The position numbers and the translations under genes are program-made. Under the pieces are notes generated by a model that searched no databases, was not told the origin of the DNA, and saw nothing but the letters and a program-made list of their open reading frames with translations. From Rossellomorea aquimaris (GTDB lineage Bacteria > Bacillota > Bacilli > Bacillales > Bacillaceae_B), in the NCBI RefSeq assembly GCF_020172085.1, contig NZ_JAIVAT010000003.1, positions 1,612,001 through 1,676,000 on the forward strand: DNA of 64,000 nt, written 5' to 3'. Of the stretch, positions 7,303 to 16,893 are shown in pieces (position 1 is the first letter of the stretch; each line of letters opens with the position of its first letter).

Positions 7303-8226
7303 TCAATCTGGCAATTTCCCAATAAAGTTTTCGTATAGGAATTTCTTTACTTGCTTATCACTATAGTAACGTAGAAGTGTATTGATTAAGTTATCATATT
7401 GGATATATGAGGATAGTCCCTGGACGGTTTCTGTAATTCCATCGAAATCGGATCCAAACCCGATATGATCTTCTCCTCCCAGACTGCATACATGTTCAAT
7501 ATGCCTGATCACATCAGAGATTTCCGCTGTACCCTTCTTGTTTAAAAATGGCGGAACAAAGGTAATTCCCATAACGCTGTCTTTTTTGATGATAGCCTGT
7601 ATTTGTTCATTTCTTAAGTTTCTTGGATTAGGGCAGATCGAGTATGCGTTTGAGTGGGAGGCTATCGGATAATCAGCCGTATCTATCACATCCCAGAATG
7701 CTTTCTCGCATAGATGGGAGACATCTGTCCAAAGTTTTTTCTCGTTAAGAAACGAGACGATATCACAGCCAAAGTTGGTCAACCCGCCTCCCCTTGGTTC
7801 AAGTGCACCATCAGCCGCTGCGTTAGCCCAATTCCATGTTAAACCTACGGAACGAACTCCCAGTCTATACAAGATTTCAAGCTTTGTGAGATCCTCCTCC
7901 ACTGCCTCTGCACCTTCGAGTGTGAGCATGGCTCCTATTTCATCTTCCTTAAGAATCTCTACATCTTTTTTTGTGGTAACTAATTTCAACTTAGGGTTCG
8001 GCTTAAGGATTTGATTATAAAACATGTTCACCATCTCAAGCGCTGCTTGAAAACGTTGTCCCGGTTTGAGATCGGATGGGATGTAAATGGCAAACAACTG
8101 AACCTTGCTTCTCCCTTGAAGGAGTTGAGGATACGTAATATGTAAGGAACCTTTGGATTGAAATGCTCCTGTTCCTGGTTCTAAATACAGTTTCAATAAA
8201 ACATCACAGTGGGCATCAAAAATCAT
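7303..8226 (-). CDS. M19 (renal-type) membrane dipeptidase family protein
   Basis: The 307-residue product opens MIFDAHCDVL, the HxD metal pair of peptidase family M19. It continues with EGAEAVEE (bridging Glu region), WNWAN, SHLCEKAFWDV, SHSNAY (two metal His regions) and IGFGSDFDGI, all placed as in bacterial dipeptidases acting on L,D- or D-dipeptides. The bacterial members usually lack the signal and anchor of the mammalian enzyme, and none is seen here. It has its own terminator and lies between spoVS and korA; the physiological dipeptide is unknown. Confidence 0.9.
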   Translation of the reverse strand: MIFDAHCDVLLKLYLEPGTGAFQSKGSLHITYPQLLQGRSKVQLFAIYIPSDLKPGQRFQAALEMVNMFYNQILKPNPKLKLVTTKKDVEILKEDEIGAMLTLEGAEAVEEDLTKLEILYRLGVRSVGLTWNWANAAADGALEPRGGGLTNFGCDIVSFLNEKKLWTDVSHLCEKAFWDVIDTADYPIASHSNAYSICPNPRNLRNEQIQAIIKKDSVMGITFVPPFLNKKGTAEISDVIRHIEHVCSLGGEDHIGFGSDFDGITETVQGLSSYIQYDNLINTLLRYYSDKQVKKFLYENFIGKLPD

Positions 8227-8271
8227 ATTGTTCGTCCTTCCAGTGTAAAATAGGTTATTTTTATAGATTAA

Positions 8272-8309
8272 AGGCTGTCCATTAAAGAGTCCTCTTTAAT
8301 GAACAGCCT
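8272..8309 (-). terminator. Terminator of spoVS
   Basis: A long stem, AGGCTGTTCATTAAAGAG with CTCTTTAATGGACAGCCT (one mismatch), lies eight bases after the spoVS stop on the minus strand. The T-tract after it is short (TTTAAT). Confidence 0.7.
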
Positions 8310-8317
8310 ATGGTTTA

Positions 8318-8578
8318 TTATCTTGGCTCTACGATTAACTTTATCGCCGTACGTTCTTCCCCATCAATCAGAATATCCGTAAATGCCGGGATACATATTA
8401 AATCCAAACCACTGGGAGCCACAAATCCTCTGGCAATGGCAACTGCTTTAACGGCTTGATTTAATGCACCTGCACCAATTGCCTGAATCTCTGCTCCCCC
8501 TCTCTCACGAAGAACACCGGCGAGTGCACCAGCTACAGAATTAGGATTAGATTTTGCTGAAACTTTTAATATTTCCAT
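8318..8578 (-). CDS. spoVS: Stage V sporulation protein S
   Basis: The 86-residue protein starts MEILKVSAKSNPNSVAGALAG and is nearly invariant in sporulating Bacilli, so identification is secure. SpoVS is a small Alba-like protein needed for normal progress of sporulation (coat assembly and release from the stage V block) and also influences septation. AAGGAGG lies just before ATG. In B. subtilis the gene is sigma-H dependent, and a weak sigma-H-like sequence lies upstream. It follows ymdB, as in B. subtilis. Confidence 0.97.
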   Translation of the reverse strand: MEILKVSAKSNPNSVAGALAGVLRERGGAEIQAIGAGALNQAVKAVAIARGFVAPSGLDLICIPAFTDILIDGEERTAIKLIVEPR

Positions 8579-8661
8579 TCCTTTTCCTCCTTGTCATTTC
8601 CCCCATACCGTATGTCCGTGGTAAAGAACAAATTTGGTATAAATGATTCCACTGATACTAT

Positions 8662-8686
8662 ATTCAGGAAATGGACAAATCATTCC
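8662..8686 (-). promoter_or_regulatory. Weak candidate sigma-H promoter of spoVS
   Basis: On the minus strand CGGAATG is followed after 12 bases by CCTGAATAT, close to the sigma-H form AGGAWWW ... RNNGAAT but with mismatches. Regulation by sigma-H is known in B. subtilis; this particular site is a guess. Confidence 0.3.
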
Positions 8687-8714
8687 GGGAACACTGAAAA
8701 AGGAAGGAAAACAT

Positions 8715-9518
8715 TTAATATTCTGCCATAAACGGATGGTCTTCGTTAATCAGGATACGCTCAATTTTTTTTGCTTTACCAGATTTTTGATCAATGTCGA
8801 TTAAGCATGCGCTAAGGATTTTACGCCCTGCTTTCGGAACTTCAAAGCGAACGGGTAAACTTGTCTGAAATCTTCTTATAACTGAGTCTTTATTCATTCC
8901 CAGTACTTCATCATATGGCCCAGTCATCCCAACATCACACATAAAGGCAGTCCCACCAGGTAGAATACGGTTGTCTGCCGTCTGAACATGAGTATGGGTC
9001 CCAATCACCGCAGATACACGACCATCCAAGAACCATCCTACCGCCTGCTTCTCACTTGTTGCCTCTGCATGAAAATCAACGAAAATGACGGATGTTCTCT
9101 TCCTGGCTTCATCCACCAGTTCATCAAGTGCTTTGAACGGATCATCCAAAGGAGGCATAAACGTCCTTCCTTGAGCATTGATGACCGCAACCTCCTTACC
9201 ATACACTTCTGCAAACACTAAACCTTTACCTGGCGTACCTTCAGGGAAATTTGCCGGTCGCACCATTTGTTTAGAGGTATCGATGAAGTCGAAAATATCT
9301 TTATTATCCCAAGTATGATTACCCAGAGTCACCATATTGGCACCATCTTGTAAAAACTGTTTATAAATCTTCTCCGTTATCCCTCTACCTGAAGCAGCAT
9401 TTTCCCCATTAACGATCGTGAAATCCGGTGAATGCTTTTTCTTTAACTTCGGCAGGTATTCTGTAATCATTTCCCTGCCCATTGAGCCGACAACGTCTCC
9501 TACAAATAATATTTTCAT
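8715..9518 (-). CDS. ymdB: Metallophosphoesterase YmdB (cyclic nucleotide phosphodiesterase)
   Basis: The 267 residues carry the calcineurin-like metal motifs: GDVVGSMGRE at the start, NGENAASGRG, LGNHTWDN, VDFHAEATSEK and GTHTHVQTAD. In B. subtilis YmdB is a phosphodiesterase with cAMP activity that affects the switch between motility and biofilm, and it interacts with RNase Y function. Length and neighbours (rny upstream, spoVS downstream) are standard. The start is supported by GAAGGGAA before ATG. Confidence 0.95.
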   Translation of the reverse strand: MKILFVGDVVGSMGREMITEYLPKLKKKHSPDFTIVNGENAASGRGITEKIYKQFLQDGANMVTLGNHTWDNKDIFDFIDTSKQMVRPANFPEGTPGKGLVFAEVYGKEVAVINAQGRTFMPPLDDPFKALDELVDEARKRTSVIFVDFHAEATSEKQAVGWFLDGRVSAVIGTHTHVQTADNRILPGGTAFMCDVGMTGPYDEVLGMNKDSVIRRFQTSLPVRFEVPKAGRKILSACLIDIDQKSGKAKKIERILINEDHPFMAEY

Positions 9519-9633
9519 GAAAATTCCCTTCTTCTTATGTATTCTTGACTATATTGTAACACAAATAACTTCCTGTCTATTCATCCGGAAATTATCATCT
9601 TCTACTGTTTTCCTAAACAAGAGGGACACAAAC

Positions 9634-9673
9634 AAAAAAGCTGACTCGAAAAGGGATATCCCTTTTCGAGTCA
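9634..9673 (-). terminator. Terminator of rny
   Basis: A perfect 16-bp palindromic stem (9642-9657 with 9658-9673) is followed on the minus strand by CTTTTTTG. It begins six bases after the rny stop, so ymdB needs its own promoter or depends on readthrough. Confidence 0.92.
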
Positions 9674-9678
9674 ACCTC

Positions 9679-11238
9679 TTATTTCGCGTATTCGACAGCT
9701 CTTGTTTCACGAATGACCGTCACTTTGATATGACCAGGATAATCGAGTTCATCTTCAATCCGTTTACGGATATCCCTTGCTAATCGGTGAGATTCTAAAT
9801 CATCGATCGCTTCAGGTCTTACCATAATACGTACTTCTCGGCCAGCCTGTATCGCGAAGGATTTCTCAACGCCTTCATAAGACTCTGAGATTTCCTCAAG
9901 CTTCTCTAATCGACGGATATAGTTTTCAAGCGTCTCACTTCTTGCTCCCGGCCTTGCAGCGGATAATGCATCAGCTGCTGCGACTAGAACTGCAATGATA
10001 GACGTTGGTTCTGTATCTCCATGGTGAGAGGCTATACTATTAATGACTACAGGGTGTTCCTTGTATTTCGTTGCAAGTTCCACACCAATCTCTACGTGGC
10101 TACCTTCGACTTCATGGTCGATTGCTTTCCCAATATCATGAAGCAAACCGGCACGTTTAGCAAGTCGTTCGTCCTCTCCAAGCTCGGCTGCAAGTAGCCC
10201 TGAAAGATATGCTACTTCCATTGAGTGTTTCAGAACATTTTGACCGTAACTTGTACGGTATTTTAATCTTCCCAAGATCTTGATCAAATCCGGATGGAGA
10301 CCGTGTACACCAACTTCGAATGTGGTTTGTTCACCAATTTCACGGATGTATTCATCCACTTCACGTCGGGATTTATCCACCATCTCTTCGATTCGTGCAG
10401 GGTGGATACGTCCATCCTGAACTAATTTCTCTAATGCAATTCGAGCCGTTTCTCTACGAATCGGATCAAAACCAGAAAGAATAACTGCTTCAGGAGTATC
10501 ATCAATAATCAAATCAATTCCTGTAAGTGTTTCCAGCGTACGAATGTTACGTCCTTCTCGTCCAATAATTCGACCTTTCATCTCATCATTTGGTAAGTTC
10601 ACAACACTAACGGTTGTCTCTGCCACATGTTCAGCAGCACAACGTTGTATAGCCAGTGAAAGGACTTCTTTCGCTTTCTTATCTGCATCTTCTTTGGCAC
10701 GGGTTTCGTGCTCTCTTACCATAATAGCGATATCATGGGAGAGTTCATTTTCAACGCGGTCAAGAATGATTCCTTTCGCTTCATCACGAGTCAAGCTCGA
10801 GATACGTTCTAGCTCTGATTGTTGTGATCGTACCATCTCGTCCACTTTGCTTTCCATCTCTTCAATATGTTGTTGTCTTTCGTTAAGAGTCCCCTCTTTT
10901 CTCTCGAGTAAGGCTTCACGCTTATCAAGCGTTTCATCTTTCCGATCGAGGTTTTCCTCTTTTTGCATCAAACGATTTTCTTGTTTTTGCAATTCATTTC
11001 TTCGTTCACGAAGGTCATTTTCCATTTCTGTGCGAAGTTTATGATTTTCATCCTTTGCTTCCAAAAGTGCTTCTTTCTTCAGAGCATCTGCCTCGCGCTT
11101 CGCATCTTCTAAAATCTGCTCCGCTGAACCTTTAGCACCAGCAATCTTTGCTTCAGCAATGGACTTACGAATTAGGTATCCAACAACTACACCGACGATT
11201 AGGCCAAGCAAAATGAAGATGATTGTAATAGGTTGCAT
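9679..11238 (-). CDS. rny: Ribonuclease Y
   Basis: This endoribonuclease starts decay of many mRNAs at the membrane. The 519 residues contain one N-terminal membrane segment (about 4-22, [18 protein letters not shown]), a long coiled coil (about 30-200), a KH domain ([11 protein letters not shown] near 225) and an HD domain ([12 protein letters not shown] near 365, plus the SHHGD region). Length matches B. subtilis RNase Y (520). SD GGAGG precedes ATG. A textbook sigma-A promoter lies about 135 bases upstream. Confidence 0.98.
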   Translation of the reverse strand: MQPITIIFILLGLIVGVVVGYLIRKSIAEAKIAGAKGSAEQILEDAKREADALKKEALLEAKDENHKLRTEMENDLRERRNELQKQENRLMQKEENLDRKDETLDKREALLERKEGTLNERQQHIEEMESKVDEMVRSQQSELERISSLTRDEAKGIILDRVENELSHDIAIMVREHETRAKEDADKKAKEVLSLAIQRCAAEHVAETTVSVVNLPNDEMKGRIIGREGRNIRTLETLTGIDLIIDDTPEAVILSGFDPIRRETARIALEKLVQDGRIHPARIEEMVDKSRREVDEYIREIGEQTTFEVGVHGLHPDLIKILGRLKYRTSYGQNVLKHSMEVAYLSGLLAAELGEDERLAKRAGLLHDIGKAIDHEVEGSHVEIGVELATKYKEHPVVINSIASHHGDTEPTSIIAVLVAAADALSAARPGARSETLENYIRRLEKLEEISESYEGVEKSFAIQAGREVRIMVRPEAIDDLESHRLARDIRKRIEDELDYPGHIKVTVIRETRAVEYAK

Positions 11239-11371
11239 TATTTCACCTCCTCTTGCTATGAACTGTCATCATGTTTTTTACATGTCGGCTTGTACATTGC
11301 TCACTTGAACAAAATATACAGCGCTAGGCTTTCAAATATTCATTCGAAAAATTTGTAAAATATACATGTTA

Positions 11372-11400
11372 ATTTTAAATCTCTGAAAATTTATTGTCAA
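11372..11400 (-). promoter_or_regulatory. Sigma-A promoter of rny
   Basis: On the minus strand TTGACA (11400-11395), 17 bases, TAAAAT (11377-11372): a perfect -35 and a 5/6 -10 box at ideal spacing. Confidence 0.8.
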
Positions 11401-11632
11401 GGGGTTGAGCCCTCTATCACTAGATTTCTCAAGGGTTTTTTTGCAATCGACAAAAATTGGCACTGATACGGCGGGCATGAGATTTGTTTTTAATCAAAAC
11501 TTTTTTTTCATCTTGTGTCTCGTTGAGAGGATGGTCTGATCATTTAGGTTCTCATTTCCACATATATCCTGTTTGAGAGAAATGGTGTTGTTTCTATTTT
11601 CAACCAATTATTCCAATACCATACATAACAAA

Positions 11633-11662
11633 GAGAAGCAAGCCAATCCATGGCTGCTTCTC
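11633..11662 (-). terminator. Terminator of recA
   Basis: GAGAAGCA pairs with TGCTTCTC around a loop that can itself pair (GCC with GGC), then TTTGTTAT on the minus strand. It begins nine bases after the recA stop. Confidence 0.8.
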
Positions 11663-11670
11663 TCCCTCAC

Positions 11671-12708
11671 TTAGTCTTCTAAAAGACTTAATTCACCTTG
11701 ATCATCCGTTTCGGCACGGCCTGTATCCAATCCGTAATGCTCACGAATCTTCAGCATGATTTCATTGCGGACTTCAGGATTTTCTTTAAGGAAAACCTTC
11801 GCGTTTTCACGGCCTTGGCCTAAACGCTCTTCATTGTAGGAGTACCAGGCACCGCTCTTCTGAACGATGTCCAATTCAGAGCCAAGATCGACGATTTCAC
11901 CTTCTTTAGATATTCCTTCCCCGTACATGATGTCAACTTCAGCCACACGGAAAGGTGGAGCCACTTTATTTTTTACGACTTTAATCTTTGTTTTGTTCCC
12001 GACCATTTCATTGCCTTGTTTAAGTGTTTCCGCACGACGAACCTCTAAACGCACGGAAGAATAGAACTTCAACGCACGTCCACCAGGAGTCGTTTCAGGA
12101 TTTCCGAACATAACGCCGACTTTTTCACGGATTTGGTTAATGAAAATGGCAATGGTCTTCGATTTGTTGATAGCACCTGAAAGTTTACGTAGAGCCTGTG
12201 ACATTAAACGGGCTTGAAGACCTACGTGGGCATCCCCCATCTCACCTTCGATTTCAGCCTTTGGTACTAGGGCTGCAACGGAATCAATGACGATTGCGTC
12301 TACTGCTCCACTGCGCACCAACGCTTCTGCGATTTCCAAAGCCTGCTCACCTGTATCTGGTTGAGAAAGCAATAATTCATCTATGTTTACTCCGAGCTTT
12401 TGAGCATACTCAGGATCAAGTGCGTGCTCGGCATCAATGAATGCCGCTTGTCCGCCTTGAGCCTGAACCTCTGCAATCGCATGAAGTGCAACGGTTGTTT
12501 TACCGGATGATTCGGGTCCATATACCTCAATGATTCTTCCACGCGGATATCCGCCAACTCCAAGGGCAGCATCCAACGCAAGTGATCCACTTGGACATGT
12601 TACTACTTTTCTATCAGTCTGTTCCCCAAGCTTCATGATTGAGCCTTTACCAAACTGTTTTTCTATTTGTTTTAACGCCATATCTAGGGCTGCTTTACGA
12701 TCGCTCAC
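11671..12708 (-). CDS. recA: Recombinase A
   Basis: RecA coats single-stranded DNA, catalyses strand exchange and triggers LexA self-cleavage. The 345 residues show Walker [10 protein letters not shown], the conserved core [13 protein letters not shown], and loop 2 region [23 protein letters not shown]. The start is GTG (12708), placed behind an ideal AAAGGAGG. A LexA-box-like palindrome and a sigma-A promoter lie 70-125 bases upstream, so SOS induction is expected. The acidic C-terminus ([11 protein letters not shown]) is typical. Confidence 0.99.
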   Translation of the reverse strand: MSDRKAALDMALKQIEKQFGKGSIMKLGEQTDRKVVTCPSGSLALDAALGVGGYPRGRIIEVYGPESSGKTTVALHAIAEVQAQGGQAAFIDAEHALDPEYAQKLGVNIDELLLSQPDTGEQALEIAEALVRSGAVDAIVIDSVAALVPKAEIEGEMGDAHVGLQARLMSQALRKLSGAINKSKTIAIFINQIREKVGVMFGNPETTPGGRALKFYSSVRLEVRRAETLKQGNEMVGNKTKIKVVKNKVAPPFRVAEVDIMYGEGISKEGEIVDLGSELDIVQKSGAWYSYNEERLGQGRENAKVFLKENPEVRNEIMLKIREHYGLDTGRAETDDQGELSLLED

Positions 12709-12779
12709 AAATCTTCCTCCTTTAAATATACATCTTGAAATGACAACTTATAAGTTTGTCTCAAATCCAACCTATCTAT

Positions 12780-12808
12780 ACTATAAACCTTTTTAATATA
12801 GAAAACAA
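12780..12808 (-). promoter_or_regulatory. Sigma-A promoter of recA
   Basis: On the minus strand TTGTTT (12808-12803), 17 bases, TATAGT (12785-12780). It lies immediately downstream of the LexA box. Confidence 0.6.
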
Positions 12809-12817
12809 GAAAAAAAT

Positions 12818-12831
12818 CGAACATTCATTCG
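12818..12831. promoter_or_regulatory. LexA (SOS) box upstream of recA
   Basis: CGAACATTCATTCG matches the Bacillus LexA site CGAAC-N4-GTTCG with one mismatch. It abuts the -35 box of the recA promoter, where bound LexA would repress. Confidence 0.7.
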
Positions 12832-12930
12832 GTTTTTTCAAACCGGTTCGCGTGCTTGAATTTTCTCGTCATTGAGACCAAACAGAAGAACGGTATGCCT
12901 ATAAACAAGAGCGACCTGTAAACGCCAAAA

Positions 12931-12957
12931 GGCTGCCCTCTAAAAAGAAGGCAGCCC
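12931..12957 (-). terminator. Terminator of cinA
   Basis: GGGCTGCC and GGGCAGCC pair on the minus strand around an 11-base loop, followed by TTTTGG. It separates cinA from recA, which has its own promoter. Confidence 0.8.
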
Positions 12958-12966
12958 ATGTCTCAT

Positions 12967-14208
12967 TCAAACTTGACTCAATTCCTTAATCAAATAATGC
13001 CAGCCATACTTCGCCGTCCTCATACGGTTCCCATTTCTTCCTCCACCAAGATTGAGCAGGAACGTCTTGGTCGTCCCTCCTTTAACGGATAATCCGATCC
13101 AGACTGTCCCGGCAGGTTTGCCTTCTAGGGGGTCAGGTCCTGCCACGCCGGTAAAGCTGATTCCTATATCAGTAGAAAAAAGCTCCCTAACGTTATCCGC
13201 CAATTCCACAGCACACTGCTCACTTACAGCAGAGTGTCGCTTTAATGTGTCGCTTTTTACAGATAGGACCTTTTTCTTCACTGCATCCTGATAACAGACC
13301 ACACCACCTGCCAGAACCTCTGATGCCCCGGGAATGGATGTCAATTGCGCCTGAAAGAGTCCGCCTGTTAAGCTCTCTGCACACGATAAAGTAACGCCTT
13401 TCTGCTTAAGCAGTTTTAATCCTACTTCCACCAGGGAATCAGTATCATATCCGTAGAAGTATTCCCCTACAATCTGTAAAATCTCCTTTTCTAATGCATT
13501 CACCAACGATTCAGCGATACTTTTTGACTCATGCTTTGCAGTCAGTCTCAACGTCACTTCCCCATCACCTGCAAGAGGGGCGATGGTTGGGTTGGTTTGC
13601 TGATCGATCAAATGTTCTAATTCCGTTTCCAGGTGTGCTTCTCCAATCCCAAAAAATCGGAGGACCCGTGAATAGATGACTTCTTTCTTCTTCATCAGAT
13701 TTTGAATCGCCTGTTTACCATACTTATGGAACATCGGCCGCATTTCGGATGGTGGACCCGGAAGAAGCATATAAGCATTGGCACCTTTTTTTAGAAGCAT
13801 CCCAGGAGCCATACCTTGTTCATTCTTCAATACATGTGCTCCGGTCAAAATAAGTGCCTGTTTTTCATTATTTGGTGTCATTTCACGATTGACTTTTTGA
13901 AAATAGTTTTTAATCGATTCCAAAGCATCCGTATCCATGCTCAGGGTCGTTCCTAATGCCTTCGCAATCGTTTCTTTCGTCAAATCATCTTTTGTGGGTC
14001 CAAGTCCCCCTGTGAATATCAATAAGTCTGATCGCTTCTTGGCTACTTCAATAGCATGCTGCAAACGACCAGGATTGTCTCCTACACTAGTGTGATAATA
14101 CACATCCACACCCATTTCTGCTAATTGCTCAGAGATGTATTGAGCATTTGAATTGACGATCTGCCCAAGCAGCAATTCTGATCCAACAGCAATAATTTCT
14201 GCGTTCAT
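12967..14208 (-). CDS. cinA: Competence/damage-inducible protein CinA
   Basis: The 413 residues join an N-terminal molybdopterin-binding-like (COG1058) domain (about 1-170, with [15 protein letters not shown]) to a C-terminal nicotinamide-nucleotide amidase-like domain (about 250-410, with [20 protein letters not shown] and [10 protein letters not shown]). In bacteria the family recycles pyridine nucleotides; in B. subtilis the gene is competence-induced and sits before recA, as here. GGGGGGAA precedes ATG. It ends with its own terminator. Confidence 0.96.
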   Translation of the reverse strand: MNAEIIAVGSELLLGQIVNSNAQYISEQLAEMGVDVYYHTSVGDNPGRLQHAIEVAKKRSDLLIFTGGLGPTKDDLTKETIAKALGTTLSMDTDALESIKNYFQKVNREMTPNNEKQALILTGAHVLKNEQGMAPGMLLKKGANAYMLLPGPPSEMRPMFHKYGKQAIQNLMKKKEVIYSRVLRFFGIGEAHLETELEHLIDQQTNPTIAPLAGDGEVTLRLTAKHESKSIAESLVNALEKEILQIVGEYFYGYDTDSLVEVGLKLLKQKGVTLSCAESLTGGLFQAQLTSIPGASEVLAGGVVCYQDAVKKKVLSVKSDTLKRHSAVSEQCAVELADNVRELFSTDIGISFTGVAGPDPLEGKPAGTVWIGLSVKGGTTKTFLLNLGGGRNGNRMRTAKYGWHYLIKELSQV

Positions 14209-14239
14209 CTCTATTCCCCCCTGAATTTGGTGTAAAGAA

Positions 14240-14268
14240 GGGGATGATCCCTATTTGGATCAATCCCC
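14240..14268 (-). terminator. Terminator between pgsA and cinA
   Basis: GGGGATTGATCC pairs with GGATCATCCCC (one bulge) on the minus strand, followed by TTCTTT. It begins 12 bases after the pgsA stop. Confidence 0.75.
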
Positions 14269-14280
14269 TCAAATACTTTA

Positions 14281-14859
14281 TTATTTCGAATTTACAAATG
14301 CTTTTTTGTTATGTTTAAAGTAATCCCATCCAGACCAAATCGTAAAGAACATAGCCACCCATAGAGCAATGGTCGCAAATGGAAGATTGATCAATTCGAA
14401 TATCGCGTTGTGCAGGAGCAGAGCAGAAATCGCAATGATCTGTGCCCAAGTCTTAATCTTACCTAGTTGACCTGCTGCCACGACTTCCCCTTCTCCTGCT
14501 AATACGAGGCGAAGTCCGGTTACTGCAAACTCTCGACTGATGATGATGATGACGATCCATGAGGGAGCAAGCCCCATCTCAACCAGAACAATTAACGCTG
14601 CCGATACAAGCAATTTGTCAGCCAGTGGATCTAAGAATTTCCCCAGATTCGTCACAAGGTCCAGCTTCCTTGCATAATAGCCATCAACCCAATCCGTTGT
14701 TGCCGCAATAATGAAAATCATGGCCCCAACAAAATGCTTAACCGGCATTTGTGCTCCAAGGAACATCATTCCCCCCCAGTTCAAAGGTGCGAGCATGATG
14801 ATTAGAAATAATGGAATTAAAAATATCCTTGATACTGTTATCTTATTAGGTAAGTTCAC
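14281..14859 (-). CDS. pgsA: Phosphatidylglycerophosphate synthase
   Basis: This membrane enzyme makes phosphatidylglycerol phosphate from CDP-diacylglycerol and glycerol-3-phosphate. The CDP-alcohol phosphotransferase motif is present as DWVDGYYARKLDLVTNLGKFLDPLADK (about 64-90), along with several hydrophobic segments. GTG at 14859 is the start: GGAGG lies seven bases upstream and the product then has 192 residues beginning with NLPNKITVSRI, like the 193-residue B. subtilis enzyme. A longer frame from 14889 would place that SD inside the gene. Confidence 0.96.
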   Translation of the reverse strand: MNLPNKITVSRIFLIPLFLIIMLAPLNWGGMMFLGAQMPVKHFVGAMIFIIAATTDWVDGYYARKLDLVTNLGKFLDPLADKLLVSAALIVLVEMGLAPSWIVIIIISREFAVTGLRLVLAGEGEVVAAGQLGKIKTWAQIIAISALLLHNAIFELINLPFATIALWVAMFFTIWSGWDYFKHNKKAFVNSK

Positions 14860-14912
14860 CTTTCTACCTCCAATACTTAAAAAACGCATCTACTTTTAGT
14901 ATGTAAGAAAAA

Positions 14913-14929
14913 GGAGTTATTAAAACTCC
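14913..14929 (-). terminator. Small terminator between rodZ and pgsA
   Basis: A short stem GGAGTT/AACTCC is followed by TTTTTCTT on the minus strand, 11 bases after the rodZ stop. The stem is weak, so partial termination is likely. Confidence 0.6.
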
Positions 14930-14940
14930 TCTCCTGTTCA

Positions 14941-15843
14941 TTATGGATTCGTTTGTGGTTCGTAATGAATGATGATATCCTGCCTTACGACATCCGTGGC
15001 AGAGATTTTGTATTCAAGCTGTTGACTGTTCACGGAAATATCTGTGTTTGAGGCATTACCAATAATGAGATATGCCTGCTTTTCCCCAGATAAATCAAAG
15101 TCCTTTTTATTATCCTTCTTTAATAACCCTTCGAATAGCGCTTCATCGACGGTGTTATATACTCCTACCCACGTATCACCCTTTGCTGACAGCTGAAGCT
15201 TGAACTCATCTGCATTTTTCAGTTCATACGTCGTTTTATATCCTGAAGAGTTCACTGATTCTAAAGATTGTTCAGGCTTTGCCTCATCTTCATCCGCCTT
15301 TTGATCGTCGGAAGGTTTGTCTTCATCGGTTTGTTTCTTGTCAGGGGTTTCTTTTTCAGGCTTTTCCCCTTCGGCACTTTGATTTTCATCTACATCCACC
15401 TGGGATTGATTTTCTGATGGATTGGCCTCAGGAGCCTTGTCCCCCACTCTTCCTTGCCAAAACACCCAAAGGGCAACCAGTGCTCCTATGACAAACAGGG
15501 CTATGAGCAGCTTTGGCAGAAAATCAAATACCTTGGTCGAGCTTTCCGATACACTCTTACGGGACTGGACCCTTGAGAGAGACATCGGTATTTCATCTTC
15601 ATAGGTTTTCGGGATCTCCTCCTTGTGCTCCTCGAAGATCACTTCTGGGGGAAGCCCAACCGCTTCACAGTATTGTTTAATGAATGCCCGAACATAAAAT
15701 TTACCCGGCATCGCATCATAATTGCCTTCTTCGATTCCAATCAAATAGCGTTTTTGGATTTTTGTTATCCTTTGTAAATCATCAAGGCTGTAGTCTTTTG
15801 CCTCACGTGCTTCCTTTAAACGATTTCCTAATTCCGTCACCAC
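14941..15843 (-). CDS. rodZ: Cell-shape protein RodZ (YmfM)
   Basis: RodZ is a transmembrane adaptor linking MreB filaments to the wall-elongation machinery. The 300 residues have an Xre-type helix-turn-helix (about 5-70, LKEAREAKDYSLDDLQRITKIQ), one membrane segment (about 109-130, LPKLLIALFVIGALVALWVFW), a highly acidic Glu/Asp/Lys linker (135-195), and a C-terminal DUF4115 beta domain (about 200-295). This layout is diagnostic. It sits between ymfK and pgsA, as in B. subtilis. Confidence 0.95.
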   Translation of the reverse strand: MVTELGNRLKEAREAKDYSLDDLQRITKIQKRYLIGIEEGNYDAMPGKFYVRAFIKQYCEAVGLPPEVIFEEHKEEIPKTYEDEIPMSLSRVQSRKSVSESSTKVFDFLPKLLIALFVIGALVALWVFWQGRVGDKAPEANPSENQSQVDVDENQSAEGEKPEKETPDKKQTDEDKPSDDQKADEDEAKPEQSLESVNSSGYKTTYELKNADEFKLQLSAKGDTWVGVYNTVDEALFEGLLKKDNKKDFDLSGEKQAYLIIGNASNTDISVNSQQLEYKISATDVVRQDIIIHYEPQTNP

Positions 15844-15859
15844 TTAACACCTTCCAATA

Positions 15860-16651
15860 TTAAAAATCAAAACCTCCAAAATCGGAATTTTGAAATAGAT
15901 TATTTTGTTCCACTAATTCGTATGTAATTTCTTCATCAGGATCGTTTCTAAGTTCAATGATATAATCAAAATCTTCAAGTGAATATTCAGAGTTTTGAAC
16001 AAAAACATCAGGATGTTCGATTACTTTCACAGCAGGTAACCTCATGATTTCCCTTACCAGCTGCCAGTGCTTCTCGCTTGCACGGCGTGTCGAAACAATA
16101 CCGTCTATGATAAACAAGTTTTCGGAGGAGTATTCATCCTCGATCAATTTGCTTCTAATCGTTTGCTTTAACAATGTAGAAGAGACAAAAAGCCATTTCT
16201 TATTTGCACATACACTTGATGCCACGATGGATTCTGTCTTACCTACACGAGGCATCCCTCTGATCCCAACAAGCTTATGTCCTTCTTGCTTAAATAATTC
16301 AGCCAAAAAATCCACCAATAACCCAAGCTCATCACGAACAAACCGAAACGTTTTCTTGTCATCGGCATCTCGCTGAATATAGCGGCCGTGACGGACGGCA
16401 AGCCTGTCCCTTAATTTCGGCTCCCTGAGCTTGGTCACATTGATCGTATCCATTGTTTGAAGGATGGACTCAAGCCTCATGATCTGTTCGTCATTATTGG
16501 CAAGGAGCAGCATGCCCCTTCTTCCTTCGTCAACACCATTTATAGTCACTATATTTATAGAAAGCATTCCTAATAATGAGGAGATATCACCTAAGAGGCC
16601 AGGACGATTCTTTTGGATTTCATATTCTAAATACCACTCTTTGCGTTCCAT
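15860..16651 (-). CDS. ymfK: YmfK family protein (DUF3388): ACT-like domain plus Walker-A region
   Basis: The 263-residue product begins MERKEWYLEYEIQKNRPGLLGDISSLLGMLSINIV, which looks like an ACT-type ligand-binding domain. Further on GIRGMPRVGKTES (about 145-157) fits Walker A (GxxxxGKT) in a P-loop-like domain. The family is conserved in Bacilli beside rodZ, without established function to my knowledge. The start at 16651 has AGGAGGG at the right distance; a longer frame upstream lacks one. A regulatory NTPase role is only inferred from the motifs. Confidence 0.9.
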   Translation of the reverse strand: MERKEWYLEYEIQKNRPGLLGDISSLLGMLSINIVTINGVDEGRRGMLLLANNDEQIMRLESILQTMDTINVTKLREPKLRDRLAVRHGRYIQRDADDKKTFRFVRDELGLLVDFLAELFKQEGHKLVGIRGMPRVGKTESIVASSVCANKKWLFVSSTLLKQTIRSKLIEDEYSSENLFIIDGIVSTRRASEKHWQLVREIMRLPAVKVIEHPDVFVQNSEYSLEDFDYIIELRNDPDEEITYELVEQNNLFQNSDFGGFDF

Positions 16652-16872
16652 CGTTACCCTCCTAAAGACTGTGATATTCCGATTCAAGAAAAAAACATCA
16701 TTCGAAAAGTATATTTTAAACATCTAGGTATTATCATAAATGATTTTCAGGCAATAGAAAAGCAAAACCTATATAAATATGCATAATTTCTCAATTCCTA
16801 AGTGTGCTTTTTGATTGGGTGTATCAGGATATGAACATTTTCACCATACACTTTACCCTCATATAATAAAAA

Positions 16873-16893
16873 GGAGAGGGAAATTCCCTCTCC
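16873..16893 (-). terminator. Terminator of ymfJ
   Basis: GGAGAGGGA pairs with TCCCTCTCC directly after the ymfJ stop, followed by TTTTTATTAT on the minus strand. Confidence 0.88.

Larger units (their letters stand above)
11239..11670. other. Intergenic region between recA and rny
   Basis: In B. subtilis pbpX lies here; this window has no coding frame. The region holds the recA terminator at the right, a strong rny promoter (11372-11400), and a long AT-rich leader in front of rny. No riboswitch-like structure was recognised. Confidence 0.7.

Noticed and set aside
10544..11044. 166-residue plus-strand frame inside rny
   Set aside because: Ser/Arg-rich antisense shadow of the coiled-coil codons of RNase Y, without start signals.
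11401..11450. Possible terminator on the plus strand near the rny promoter (GGGTTTTTTT)
   Set aside because: The T-run is present, but no stable stem directly precedes it and no plus-strand gene lies upstream.
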